A DNA stretch of 64,000 nt from Vibrio navarrensis (lineage in GTDB: Bacteria > Pseudomonadota > Gammaproteobacteria > Enterobacterales > Vibrionaceae): contig NZ_CP065218.1 of the NCBI RefSeq assembly GCF_015767675.1, positions 806,001 through 870,000 of the forward strand. The letters run 5' to 3'. The translations under genes and the position numbers were made by a program. Positions 53,927 to 62,941 of this stretch are shown piece after piece (the first letter of the stretch is position 1; every line of letters starts with the position of its first letter). Below the pieces are notes generated by a model. It was not told where the DNA came from. It did not search any database and was given only the letters and a program-made list of their open reading frames with translations.

Positions 53927-55294
53927 ATGACCAACAAGTGGATTGGAGCGTTGAGTCTCCTGTTTTGTAGCCAACTGATGGCCAGTGAACTGGTGATCGA
54001 AAGCTGGCGTGGTGATGATAAAGCGTTGTGGGAGCAAAAAATCATCCCAGCCTTTGAAGCTGTTCATCCTGGAATCAAGGTGAAGTTTCATCCGGTGCAG
54101 AACGTCAACTACATGCCGACCTTGTGGCAAAACCTCAAGGCAGGTAAAGCGGGGGACTTAATCACCTGTCGTCCGTTTGATGACTCATTAGCGCTGTTTA
54201 AAGCGGGGCATCTTGCCGAGTTGACCGAAATGGCGGGGATGGAAAACTTCCCCAGTTTTGCGCAAGCACCATGGCAAACCGACTCGGGGGCGCAGACCTT
54301 CTGCGTGCCGATGGCATCGGTGATTCATGGTTTCTTTTACAACAAAACCATCTTTAACCAGCTGGGTTTGAGTGTGCCACAAACACGCGATCAGTTCTTT
54401 GCTGTGCTGGATAAAGTGAAAGCCGATGGCCGTTATGTGCCGTTATCCATGAGCGGTTCGGAAAGCTGGGTTTCCTCTGAGCTCGGCTTTCAAAATATCG
54501 GCCCCAACTACTGGAAGGGAGAAGATGGCCGCTTGGCGCTGATTAATGGTCAGGAACGTTTGGACGATCCGCAATACGTTGAAGTATTTGAAGAGCTTGC
54601 CCGTTGGCGCAAATATCTTGGTTCGGGGGGCGAAAGTCGCGATTATGGCACCAGTAACGAGCTGTTCACCTCAGGAAAAGCGGCGTTTTATGTCGTGGGA
54701 TCGTGGGAAATTGCCCCTTTCACTGGCAAGGTGGATTTTGGCGTAATGCGTCCACCGGTGGCAAAAGCGGGCGAAGGCTGCTTTTTTACTGACCATACCG
54801 ACATCGGCATGGGGATGAATCCGGCGAGCAAAAATCCGCAAGCGGCGAAAGCGTTCTTGCAATGGCTGACCACGCCTCAGTTTGCTGAGCTTTATACCAA
54901 CTCGCTTCCCGGTTTCTTCTCGCTTTCAAACCATTTCTTTGACGTGACCAACCCCGCTGCAAGGGAGATGATGGAGTGGCGCGATCAGTGTGACTCCACG
55001 ATTCGGGTGGCGACGCAAATTCTCTCGCGCGGCAAGCCCAAATTGGGCGATGAACTGGCCGAGGTAAGCCAAGCGGTGTTACTCGGCAAAATGGCACCGA
55101 AAGCGGCGGCCGAACGTTTGGAAATGGGGCTGCAAGCGTGGTACGCGCCACATCAAAACATGCCAGAGAAAGAGACAAGTTGTCAGTGTGTCGAGGCAGC
55201 AACCATGCCAATATCGAATAGCAATGAGGTGATGTTATCAGCCACCGTCACGGAAGGCTTTGCCGCAGAAGAGAGTGAGCAGATATCAGAATAA
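53927..55294 (+). CDS. Periplasmic sugar-type solute-binding protein, orphan
   Basis: A 455-residue family-1 extracellular binding protein. The signal peptide ends LMA (residue ~19). The body fits the ABC sugar-binding pattern (WEQKIIPAFEAVHPGIKVKF, FYNKTIFNQLGLSVPQTRDQF, GKAAFYVVGSWEI, FLQWLTTPQFAELY). A ~45-residue C-terminal extension with CQC and an acidic tail is unusual. No ABC permease or ATPase is adjacent. With the chemoreceptor 8 bases upstream it probably forms a taxis-dedicated sensor pair. A terminator follows. Confidence 0.87.
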   Translation: MTNKWIGALSLLFCSQLMASELVIESWRGDDKALWEQKIIPAFEAVHPGIKVKFHPVQNVNYMPTLWQNLKAGKAGDLITCRPFDDSLALFKAGHLAELTEMAGMENFPSFAQAPWQTDSGAQTFCVPMASVIHGFFYNKTIFNQLGLSVPQTRDQFFAVLDKVKADGRYVPLSMSGSESWVSSELGFQNIGPNYWKGEDGRLALINGQERLDDPQYVEVFEELARWRKYLGSGGESRDYGTSNELFTSGKAAFYVVGSWEIAPFTGKVDFGVMRPPVAKAGEGCFFTDHTDIGMGMNPASKNPQAAKAFLQWLTTPQFAELYTNSLPGFFSLSNHFFDVTNPAAREMMEWRDQCDSTIRVATQILSRGKPKLGDELAEVSQAVLLGKMAPKAAAERLEMGLQAWYAPHQNMPEKETSCQCVEAATMPISNSNEVMLSATVTEGFAAEESEQISE

Positions 55295-55358
55295 CGGTGA
55301 AGATAGGCTCGGGTTGTTTTGCACTTGCGAAGCGAGATGCTCAGGCGTATCAAAAATT

Positions 55359-55386
55359 AAAGCGGCCTTCTTGAGCCGCTTTATGT
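55359..55386 (+). terminator. Terminator after the solute-binding protein gene
   Basis: AAAGCGGC-cttcttga-GCCGCTTT followed by a T-rich stretch. Confidence 0.75.
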
Positions 55387-55419
55387 TTCCTGAAGGTAAA
55401 CAATTTAGGGGACAGCAAA

Positions 55420-55677
55420 TTACTGTGGCTGCTGCATTTTCGCTTTCGCTTCTTCCACTTTAGAAAAATCGAGGCCGAGCTCTTCCACCGCTTCTTTGAT
55501 CAGAGCCGGGTTTTGCATCACTTGCGCCATCAGCGCTTGCAACTGCTCTTGAGGCAAACCGAGCTGGGAGATGGTCATCATCGCGGCGAGCGGGTTTTGT
55601 GTTAGTGCTTGGAAAAGCTCGTTAATCTGCTCATCGCCAATATTATTTTCTTTCAACATCGCCAGAATTGGGTTCAT
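55420..55677 (-). CDS. DUF2999 family small protein
   Basis: An 85-residue helical soluble protein from the ATG at 55677 (AAAAGGAAA upstream). It has a repeat-like texture (ILAMLKENNIGDEQINELF, LQALMAQVMQNPALIKEAVEELG) and ends KMQQPQ. It matches the Vibrio DUF2999 family by recall. Function unknown. Monocistronic. Confidence 0.75.
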   Translation of the reverse strand: MNPILAMLKENNIGDEQINELFQALTQNPLAAMMTISQLGLPQEQLQALMAQVMQNPALIKEAVEELGLDFSKVEEAKAKMQQPQ

Positions 55678-55871
55678 CACATTTCCTTTTAATCGATACA
55701 CGAAATAGACAGGCAGTTTAGCACTTGGTTAAACAGGGGTGAACTGGCAAAGGCGCGTTTTATTGCTGCTACCATTTATTACTGCTACCAGCCATAGCTC
55801 GGGGGAAATCGTAGAAAAAGAAAAGCCGACGCAAGCATCGACTTTTCAGGTTGTCAGCGAAACTGATGAAG

Positions 55872-56120
55872 TTACACGTAGTAAGCTTCAACCGTGCCTT
55901 TCAGTTGAATCAGCATTGGGTTACCGTAGCGATCTTTTGCTTTTGGCGATGGAATTTTAACCCAACCTTCGCTGATGCAGTACTCTTCAACATCAGTACG
56001 CTCTTTGCCGTTAAAACGGATACCGATCTGGTGTTCGAAACACTCTTTAATGAAGAAAGGGCTGCGTGGATTACCCGCTAGGCGATCCGGTAGGGCTGGT
56101 TTTGCCGTAGTGTCGTTCAT
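55872..56120 (-). CDS. DUF3297 family small protein
   Basis: An 82-residue soluble protein from MNDTTAKPALPDRLAGNPRS, the usual family start; the open frame upstream lacks an SD. Family-type segments are HQIGIRFNGKERTDVEEYCISEGW and a C-terminal KLKGTVEAYYV-like end. Function unknown. Confidence 0.85.
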   Translation of the reverse strand: MNDTTAKPALPDRLAGNPRSPFFIKECFEHQIGIRFNGKERTDVEEYCISEGWVKIPSPKAKDRYGNPMLIQLKGTVEAYYV

Positions 56121-56332
56121 GTTTTTTGACCTAAAGTCGCTAAAAAAGTGCGCCATTGTAGACAGAGCCAGCGCGCTGTTCAAGTGAAGTCGTTCGCGTT
56201 GGTACAAGCTGAAAGCGCTGGGCAACCGTGGTTTGTTTGATTTTGCTTAACCTCAATTTACCAACTTTTGACAGTCATTGACGAGCTGAGCAGGTAAGCT
56301 CAGTCTCTGGCAAACAATGAATATCTGAGATT

Positions 56333-56743
56333 ATGTTAAGAAAATACGTTGCGTTACTCTGTTTACTCTCCGCGTCAAGCGTTCAGGCAGCCGATAATTG
56401 TCAGGTGACCATTGAGCGGTTTCATGATGTTGCTCAAGGCTATCAAGTTGAAGATAACGTGGATGGTGAGCGCTCAAGCGTTGCACCCAATCCACCGCTT
56501 CGCTGCGCAGAAATTACGATTACGTCGACTTTTCGCAAAGAAAAAATCGCCATTTGGTTGCGCGAGCACATTGAAGCGACCTTGATTGATGGACGCGAAG
56601 TGACGGCTACCCAGCTCAACTTTAAAAAAGATGACGTTAAGGCGGGCTACATTACCTTTCGCCCGCAACAGGCGGTTTGGGCGTATGTCTGTTTTGGTCA
56701 AGATGCTACACCAATCGCCAGTATTGAGTGCGAATTGGACTGA
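56333..56743 (+). CDS. Secreted hypothetical protein, 136 aa
   Basis: A signal peptide with cleavage near SVQA (residue ~19) precedes a ~117-residue beta-rich domain with three Cys. No motif is recognised. Expected in the periplasm. It is followed by decayed gene fragments. Confidence 0.6.
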   Translation: MLRKYVALLCLLSASSVQAADNCQVTIERFHDVAQGYQVEDNVDGERSSVAPNPPLRCAEITITSTFRKEKIAIWLREHIEATLIDGREVTATQLNFKKDDVKAGYITFRPQQAVWAYVCFGQDATPIASIECELD

Positions 56744-56783
56744 TGGTGGACGACCATTAGGCTCTCAACGAGGTAAGCTTAGG

Positions 56784-56940
56784 TCACACTTTCATTTTTT
56801 CGTTAATCACTTCCACGGACTGATTCATTTCGCGGACAAGGGAAGATTGCTGCTCGGAGGCAATGGCAATCTGAGTACTCATCTCATTGACACGACTGAC
56901 TTGGATGAGAATCTCGGCGAAGCTTTCTCGTGTTTGGGTT
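56784..56940 (-). pseudogene. C-terminal fragment of a chemoreceptor
   Basis: The frame reads TRESFAEILIQVSRVNEMST then IAIASEQQSSLVREMNQSVEVINE, the C-terminal helix of a methyl-accepting chemotaxis protein with its methylation-type region. Upstream sequence is unrelated, so only the tail remains. Confidence 0.7.
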
Positions 56941-57019
56941 ACGCCATTAAACGCTTCTGTGATTAGAACGTGAGCACATTTTTCACCGAGGTGATATTGA
57001 CGCAAAACGCTGTGGCATT

Positions 57020-57362
57020 ATGCAATTTAGAGGGGCGCCTTATATCAAAGCCAATGTGATCCGCGATCTGTTTGCTTTATCTTGTATTGAATTACTCGCC
57101 TGGGACTGTGGTTGGGGGGATCGTTGCGCAGCCGATGCAGCCTGTGAGTGATCAAGAGGAGTGGCTGCTTTTAGATGAGCTTGCCCAGGTCAGCGCGTTA
57201 TCCGATGGTGTCAAAGCGTGCCACTATACACAGTGTCATAATGCGCTTCGCTTGCCCAACAAAGAATGGCAGTGGAGCCAAGCGCCGACCATAGCGCAAC
57301 TGCTGAGCGTGCGGCAGAAGAGCGGTACTAAGTTCTTATATTGTGTACAAATGCCAGGCTAG
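57020..57362 (+). pseudogene. Transglutaminase-like protein C-terminal remnant, frameshifted
   Basis: The ATG frame at 57020 reads ANVIRDLFALSCIELLAWDC then stops after CAADAACE. The overlapping frame from 57072 continues VAQPMQPVSDQEEWLLLDEL and runs to 57362. The segment RDLxALxxxELLxWD...W is typical of the C-terminal part of transglutaminase-like enzymes. A frameshift near 57115 splits it and the N-terminal catalytic part is absent. The next fragment upstream is a chemoreceptor tail, so this is a decayed locus. Confidence 0.55.
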
Positions 57363-57588
57363 AACGTTTTTGATATCAGTTGCTTGAGTAGACCTAGGCG
57401 TTGACATCTGGTATTTTCGCTCAGCTGCTCTGTGCTTCACAAAATGTTACAATTGGGTGTCATTTTTGTGTTGACCTTCGCAGGGCGGAAGTTTGCTTAA
57501 AGCGGCGTAGGCTGTGGACTGGCAAGCATTCGGGCTCTAATGAATGTGCATTGGAGAGTGACTGTTGAATGAGTTGTAAACAGGCCTT

Positions 57589-58473
57589 ATGCAAAACAGC
57601 AAGGAAAGCTTCAATGTCGCCGTGTCTGAGCAAGAAATCCGCAAAATGGATACGCTGCTACAAAATATCGACACGGATATGGCGGTCTCTATGTCTTACG
57701 TACGCCGCGCTCAAGGTATCTCCTTCAAGCAGCTCGAGCAACGTTTCTCGGGCATCAATGGTTCGACGCTCAAGCGTTACATGCAGCAAAGTTATCCGTC
57801 GATGCGCCCCATCCATGTGGTGGCCGCGCTAACTTGGGTCATGATGGTGCCGATGACCAGCTTTTACTATGGCCTGAAAATGAAAGAGCAGTTTCGTGGC
57901 ATGGATGACAAAGCCATTGAGGCGCTGCTCTGTATTGGCCGACTGCCCAGCGATCAGTTCAAGCTGTATTTGGAGTTAGTGGCGAACTTAATGAATGAAG
58001 ACGATCGCGTGGCGTTTCTTCGTTTCAAAAGTGAGCTTGAATCGCAAACGGGTTTGCTGAGTAACTACAACGAGCTGCTTCCCCCTCCCGTGCTGGATAT
58101 CCACGACTTTGCAATTGACTACTATCGCTCTGTGGCGATTACCGTAAAACGGTTTCGTCTGCAGCACAACATTCCACTCGAAACCATTGCGCGTGTACTG
58201 GGCATTTCAGAATATCAGTACCAAATTTTGGAAGATGTGAACAAGGTACGCGATTTCCCAGTGGCGATTGGTTTTCGTGTCAAGTTGGGTTTCCATCTCA
58301 GTTCGCACGTTAACTTTACCAGCGAGATGCGCCAATTCCCTGAGTTCCATCAGTTGCGTCAGGTGCAGCATGTGCGCGATGCGTTGATTGTGGAAGCTTT
58401 GACCAAGGTTGAAAAGTCACGAAAAAATAGCGCTATCGATATACTGATGAGTTTATCAAAGATATACACATAA
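57589..58473 (+). CDS. Helix-turn-helix domain protein of unknown function
   Basis: A 294-residue soluble protein. A helix-turn-helix pattern is visible twice: near the N-terminus (SMSYVRRAQGISFKQLEQRF) and near 205 (LQHNIPLETIARVLGISEYQ), both XRE-like. The centre is helical and hydrophobic, including TWVMMVPMTSFYYGL, and may mediate dimerisation. A transcriptional regulator is likely. The start at 57589 is chosen over one in another frame; the SD (CAGG) is weak. Confidence 0.65.
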   Translation: MQNSKESFNVAVSEQEIRKMDTLLQNIDTDMAVSMSYVRRAQGISFKQLEQRFSGINGSTLKRYMQQSYPSMRPIHVVAALTWVMMVPMTSFYYGLKMKEQFRGMDDKAIEALLCIGRLPSDQFKLYLELVANLMNEDDRVAFLRFKSELESQTGLLSNYNELLPPPVLDIHDFAIDYYRSVAITVKRFRLQHNIPLETIARVLGISEYQYQILEDVNKVRDFPVAIGFRVKLGFHLSSHVNFTSEMRQFPEFHQLRQVQHVRDALIVEALTKVEKSRKNSAIDILMSLSKIYT

Positions 58474-58571
58474 AATGTGATATTGATAAGGTGAGTGAAA
58501 ATAATCAACCCAAATTGCACAGCGACTTGAGTTGATTATAAATGCATGAAAAATGAAAATACCCTAAGTTT

Positions 58572-59408
58572 TTACGTTAGGCTGGCGAATGTTTTCTGCA
58601 GCGCAACCGATGAAGCGGCTTGGGCGATTAATATATCCGCCACTTTGTCTGGATGTTGTAAATGGACTAAATGGTCCGCATTTTTGATCACAATAAAGTG
58701 ACTTCGATTGAGTTTGGCTGAAAATTCTTGCGCCACTTCTTTGGTGACATAAGGGTCAAATTCACCGACACAAATGGTGCAGGGGATATTGATATTTTCA
58801 ATATTTGCTGGCGTATGAACTAATAGACGAACCGAATTCTCAAAGAATACATCAATACGTTCTTGCTCCATTTTGCTGACTTCTCGCTCTGTTGCACGAA
58901 TGATGGCGCTGTTTCTAGGAATCTCTGGATGCGTGATCGTCAAGGAATGGGTAAAACTTTTGGCGAATGCCAGTGGGCTTTCCATGGCGGCCGCAATCAT
59001 TTTCTTGGTGGCGAAACGGCCAGAAGAGGGAATACCGGGAACGCCACCACAAATAGAGAGGCTGAGCACGTTTGGCCAAAGGTCGCACAGCTCCACGGCA
59101 ACCGCCGTGGCGTAAGAGAATCCCATCACGTGGGCCTTGTTTATGCCTAAATAGTGAATGAGATCTTTGAGCATTTGTGCTTGATCGCGAATACTGATGG
59201 TTGAGTCCAACGGCGTGGTGCGACCTGTGCCGGGCACTTCAATGGTAATGCAATTCAGTTGCGTGGCGAAGCGGGTCGAAAAGGCATGCACGCTTTCGAT
59301 ATCTTGCAGAGCGCCAAGTAAAAAGATCGCAAATTGGTCGGAATGTTTGCTCGGATAAGCGCGGTAGCGGTATTGGCGGCCGTTTAATACGATTTTTTGG
59401 ATTTCCAT
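58572..59408 (-). CDS. Alpha/beta hydrolase with atypical nucleophile elbow
   Basis: A 278-residue protein from MEIQKIVLNGRQ (GGAGAA upstream). Features: LLGALQDIES (oxyanion-type loop), VPGTGRTTPL, MGFSYATAVAVEL at the elbow, GEFDPYV with the Asp and NADHLVH with the His. The elbow is GFSYA instead of GxSxG, so the last Gly is Ala, which is tolerated in some families. Cytoplasmic, substrate unknown. Divergent from a small acidic ORF. Confidence 0.8.
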   Translation of the reverse strand: MEIQKIVLNGRQYRYRAYPSKHSDQFAIFLLGALQDIESVHAFSTRFATQLNCITIEVPGTGRTTPLDSTISIRDQAQMLKDLIHYLGINKAHVMGFSYATAVAVELCDLWPNVLSLSICGGVPGIPSSGRFATKKMIAAAMESPLAFAKSFTHSLTITHPEIPRNSAIIRATEREVSKMEQERIDVFFENSVRLLVHTPANIENINIPCTICVGEFDPYVTKEVAQEFSAKLNRSHFIVIKNADHLVHLQHPDKVADILIAQAASSVALQKTFASLT

Positions 59409-59497
59409 GTTGTTCTCCTTTGGGTTAAAGAAGAACACAATATAAATGATTGAAAAATATATAAGAATTAACGTTAAAGTTAGGGTTAGGTGCATTA

Positions 59498-59683
59498 ATG
59501 AAAAATGAAGATCTGGAGCAATACCTTTCTCAGGCAGATCAGTCAGTTAAAGATTTTATGGCTGAAGTGCTAGAAACATTGGGAAAAAAAATTAGTGAAG
59601 AAGAAGAGCCGTTGATCAGTTTGCAATATTTCGGTGCCAAACTGGAAATAAAATTGCTCTCCTTTGATGGTGTTTATGATTGA
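59498..59683 (+). CDS. Small acidic hypothetical protein, 61 aa
   Basis: MKNEDLEQYLSQADQSVKDF... with an acidic stretch EEEEP and a C-terminal FGAKLEIKLLSFDGVYD. The SD is weak (TTAGGTG). Soluble and likely helical, no family recognised. Acidic small proteins of this kind can be regulators or peptide precursors, but nothing specific supports that. Confidence 0.5.
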   Translation: MKNEDLEQYLSQADQSVKDFMAEVLETLGKKISEEEEPLISLQYFGAKLEIKLLSFDGVYD

Positions 59684-59722
59684 TTTATTAATAATAAATA
59701 TCCTTAGTGGGATTTGAATAAT

Positions 59723-59750
59723 AAAAATGCCAGCAATTGCTGGCATTTTT
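59723..59750. terminator. Bidirectional terminator before rhlE
   Basis: AAAAATGCCAGCAATTGCTGGCATTTTT, a palindrome serving the convergent genes on both sides. Confidence 0.85.
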
Positions 59751-59751
59751 G

Positions 59752-60951
59752 TTATTTGTTGTCATTGGGTGGGCGTTTGTGTTTAGGCACATAATTTAAG
59801 ATTGAAATCGGCACCGGCTTTTTCGGCGTAAAACCGTCTATTTCGCGGCGCTCAAGGAGATGGCCTAAGCGGCTTTCAATCATGCATAGATTCTTGAAGT
59901 TATCTTTAGAAACGAAGGAGATCGCTTCACCTTGTGCGTTGGCGCGCCCGGTTCGTCCAATGCGATGCACGTATTCGTCGGCCGGGAACGGCAGATCGTA
60001 GTTGACCACTCGCGGTAGCGCTTCAATGTCAATCCCGCGTGCCGCGACACCGGTTGCCACCAAGTATTTGATTTTACCTGCTTTGAAATCTTCAAGCAGT
60101 TGAGCGCGACTTGCTTGGCTGCGGCCACTGTGGAACGCTTCTGCGTGAATGCCGCGTTTTTCTAGCTGAGAAACCAACTTGGCCGCCCCATGCTTGGTTT
60201 CAATGAAAATCAGTGTTTGATCCCACTGATTTTGCTGGATTAGATGGCTCAAAAGTGCCGATTTTTGATCTTTGTCGACGCTAATAATCCACTGCTCAAT
60301 GTTGGCTTTGGAGGCCTGCTTCGCCGCGATGCTGATCTCAAACGGGTTGTGGATCACGCTTTTCGCCAGATCGCGCACTTTGTTCGACAAAGTGGCGGAA
60401 AACAGCAGATGCTGCATCGCCTCCGGCAAACGATCGAGGATCTTGTTGATGTCGTCGATAAAGCCCATATCCAGCATGCGGTCCGCTTCATCGAGAACTA
60501 AAATCTCCACTTCTTCAAAGTAAACCGCGCGTTGGCCGTAGAGATCGAGCAATCGTCCGGGTGTGGCCACCAGAATATCTACGCCATCAATCAGCGCTTG
60601 TTTCTGCGCTTTTTCATCCACACCGCCATAGATAGCCAGTGAGCGTAACGCCAATTGTTGACCGTACTGCTGAATTTTGTCATCGACCTGAATGGCGAGC
60701 TCACGGGTAGGCACTAAAATCAGCGCGCGGATGCGTTTTTTCTTTTGCGTTTGCGCGCCGTGCAGTTTGTGCAAAATCGGCAATACAAAACTGGCGGTTT
60801 TCCCCGTGCCCGTTTGCGCTGCGGCAATGACATCTCGTCCTTGCAAAATCACTGGAATAGCTTGGCTCTGGATATGGGTCGGCTTCTCGTAACCGAGCGC
60901 GCTGACCGCTTGTGCCAGTGGCTGGCATAGGCCGAGTTGAGTAAATGACAT
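59752..60951 (-). CDS. rhlE: DEAD-box ATP-dependent RNA helicase RhlE
   Basis: A 399-residue helicase from the ATG at 60951 (GAGGA 7 bases upstream). Motifs: THIQSQAIP (Q), AQTGTGKTAS (I), PTRELAIQ (Ia), LDEADRMLDMGF (II), SATLS (III), GVAARGIDIE (V), HRIGRTGRA (VI). A short basic C-terminus. Ribosome assembly and RNA remodelling. It is distinct from the helicase at 48.6 kb, which has a different Q-motif region and a longer tail. Confidence 0.93.
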   Translation of the reverse strand: MSFTQLGLCQPLAQAVSALGYEKPTHIQSQAIPVILQGRDVIAAAQTGTGKTASFVLPILHKLHGAQTQKKKRIRALILVPTRELAIQVDDKIQQYGQQLALRSLAIYGGVDEKAQKQALIDGVDILVATPGRLLDLYGQRAVYFEEVEILVLDEADRMLDMGFIDDINKILDRLPEAMQHLLFSATLSNKVRDLAKSVIHNPFEISIAAKQASKANIEQWIISVDKDQKSALLSHLIQQNQWDQTLIFIETKHGAAKLVSQLEKRGIHAEAFHSGRSQASRAQLLEDFKAGKIKYLVATGVAARGIDIEALPRVVNYDLPFPADEYVHRIGRTGRANAQGEAISFVSKDNFKNLCMIESRLGHLLERREIDGFTPKKPVPISILNYVPKHKRPPNDNK

Positions 60952-61038
60952 GCGAATCCTCACTTAATGGGTATCAAAATCGCGTCACTTCTACTGGCGG
61001 GACGCAAAGCGCGGCATTCTATCATAGCCTTGGTAAAA

Positions 61039-61941
61039 CTACAGACGGATATCCTGCCATTTTGTTTGAGCAAAATAGCGCAGCAGATGATCGATTAAGC
61101 CCCGCACCGCAGGCGAAAGGTGCTTGCGCGAAGGATACAGCGCGTAGATCTCCATCACCTTAGGCTGCCACGAGGGGAGTATCACCTCAAGCTCGCCTTT
61201 TTCCACGGCACTTTGCGCCAGATAGGTTGGCTGCATCGCAATCCCCATACCGTGGCGCGCTGCGCTCAGCAGTGTGGTTGCCTCGTTCGCCGTGAGCGCG
61301 CAGGAGACCTCCACCGACTGATGATGGTCACCTTGACTAAGATGCCAGATATGGCGCTCGAAGTTCTTGTAGCCAAGACAGCGATGATGAGCCAAATCGG
61401 TCGGATGTTGAATCGGGCGACTACTGGCCAAATAGTCGGGTGAGGCGACTAAAATGGAATCGCAGCGGGCGATAGGGCGGCCAATCAGCGACGGATCGGG
61501 ATTGGCCGCGATGCGGATCGCCAAATCGATCCGCTCGGCAATCAAGTCGCTGGCACGGTCTTGCACATCGATATCAATTTCAACCATCGGATGTTGCGCC
61601 ATAAACTCTTTCACTGCGGGGATCAACTGCGCAAAGCCAAACGACATACTGGTGGCGATGCGAATGCGTCCGCCGAGCGCGCCATCGTTACTGAGTTCAT
61701 CCTGCAGCGCCGCCGCTTGCTCGACCCACGCTTGCAATAAAGGCAGGCACTGCTCTCCCGCTGAGGTCAGGGCCACTTTACGGGTCGTGCGGTGCAAAAG
61801 ACGCACACTTAACCACTCTTCAACCAGATCGACGTGGCGTGTCACCATAGGTCGCGACATATCCAACCGTTCAGCGCTGGCGGTAAAACTTTGCGTCACG
61901 GCGACGTCCAGCAGGACGCGTGCAGCAGTCAGTCTATCCAT
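61039..61941 (-). CDS. LysR-family regulator
   Basis: A 300-residue LTTR. N-terminal winged helix (VAVTQSFTASAERLDMSRPM, RLLHRTTRKVALTSAGE); effector domain 90-295 with SPDYL and RHGMGIAMQPTYL. It is divergent from the MBL-fold/DsbA pair, so it probably controls that transcript and its own gene. Confidence 0.92.
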   Translation of the reverse strand: MDRLTAARVLLDVAVTQSFTASAERLDMSRPMVTRHVDLVEEWLSVRLLHRTTRKVALTSAGEQCLPLLQAWVEQAAALQDELSNDGALGGRIRIATSMSFGFAQLIPAVKEFMAQHPMVEIDIDVQDRASDLIAERIDLAIRIAANPDPSLIGRPIARCDSILVASPDYLASSRPIQHPTDLAHHRCLGYKNFERHIWHLSQGDHHQSVEVSCALTANEATTLLSAARHGMGIAMQPTYLAQSAVEKGELEVILPSWQPKVMEIYALYPSRKHLSPAVRGLIDHLLRYFAQTKWQDIRL

Positions 61942-62083
61942 GATTTGCTCTTATTACGAAATAATGATGTTAATTATTGGCTATATATCTGAACAAGTAC
62001 AGCCCGTAAACTGCGCTCATCCACTTAGCTCACCGCCAAGTGAGTGAAACAAGATTGAGCCAACCAATACGGGAATAGAGAAT

Positions 62084-62941
62084 ATGAAAACAGTTATGAC
62101 TTTAACCGCAACTTTACTGATGTCTGCAGGCGTTATGGCAAAACCGCTCACCTTAGAGGTGTACAACGCCGACGGTAACAGCTTCCACGTTAACTCAACA
62201 CTGGTTTATGGCGACACCGAAGCCATGGTGGTTGACACGGGTTTCACCAAAGCCGATGCGCTGCGCATTGCGGCTAAGGTGCTGGACTCTGGCAAAACGC
62301 TGAAAACCATTTTTATCAGCCAAGCGGACCCGGACTACTACTTTGGTGCCGAGGTGCTTAAGCAGCTCTTCCCACAAGCGGAAGTGGTCGCCACTCCCGC
62401 TGTGCGAGCAAAAATTGCCGAAAAACTGCAAGGAAAACTGGCCTTCTGGGGGCCAAAAATGGGCGCGAATGCGCCAGTGAATCCGCTATTGCCAACCGCT
62501 TATCAAGGCAAAACATTGAGCTTAGACGGCGAAACGATTGAAATTCGCGACAGCGAAGGAGAGTTGGCGCACCGTCCTTATCTGTGGATCCCGGCGAATC
62601 GCGCGATTCTTGGTAACGTTGCGGTGTATGGCAATGTACACCTGTGGATGGCAGACGCGCAGTCGAATCAAGAGCGTCACGCTTGGGCTGAGCAGTTGCA
62701 GCAGATGGCAGAGTTGAAACCACAAGTGGTGATCCCGGGTCACATGACGGCCAACACGGCGACCGACAGCAGCGCGATTCGTTTTTCACAAAGCTATTTA
62801 ACTGCGTTTGACCACGCGAAAAGTAACAGCAAAGACAGTGCTGCGCTTATCCAAACCATGCTGGCGAGCTACCCAGATGCAGGTTTGCCAATGGCGCTGG
62901 AGATTGGTGCGAAAGTGCACACAGGAGAGATGAAATGGTAA
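62084..62941 (+). CDS. Secreted MBL-fold protein with degenerate metal site
   Basis: A 285-residue protein. Signal peptide (cleavage near GVMA, residue 19). The MBL fold is recognisable (VVDTGFTKADALRIAAKVLD), but the usual HxHxDH is replaced by SQADPDYYFG, retaining only the Asp. PGHM still supplies a His near 224. Hydrolytic zinc activity is therefore doubtful, and the family may bind a different ligand. The end overlaps the DsbA-like gene by 7 bases. Confidence 0.85.
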   Translation: MKTVMTLTATLLMSAGVMAKPLTLEVYNADGNSFHVNSTLVYGDTEAMVVDTGFTKADALRIAAKVLDSGKTLKTIFISQADPDYYFGAEVLKQLFPQAEVVATPAVRAKIAEKLQGKLAFWGPKMGANAPVNPLLPTAYQGKTLSLDGETIEIRDSEGELAHRPYLWIPANRAILGNVAVYGNVHLWMADAQSNQERHAWAEQLQQMAELKPQVVIPGHMTANTATDSSAIRFSQSYLTAFDHAKSNSKDSAALIQTMLASYPDAGLPMALEIGAKVHTGEMKW

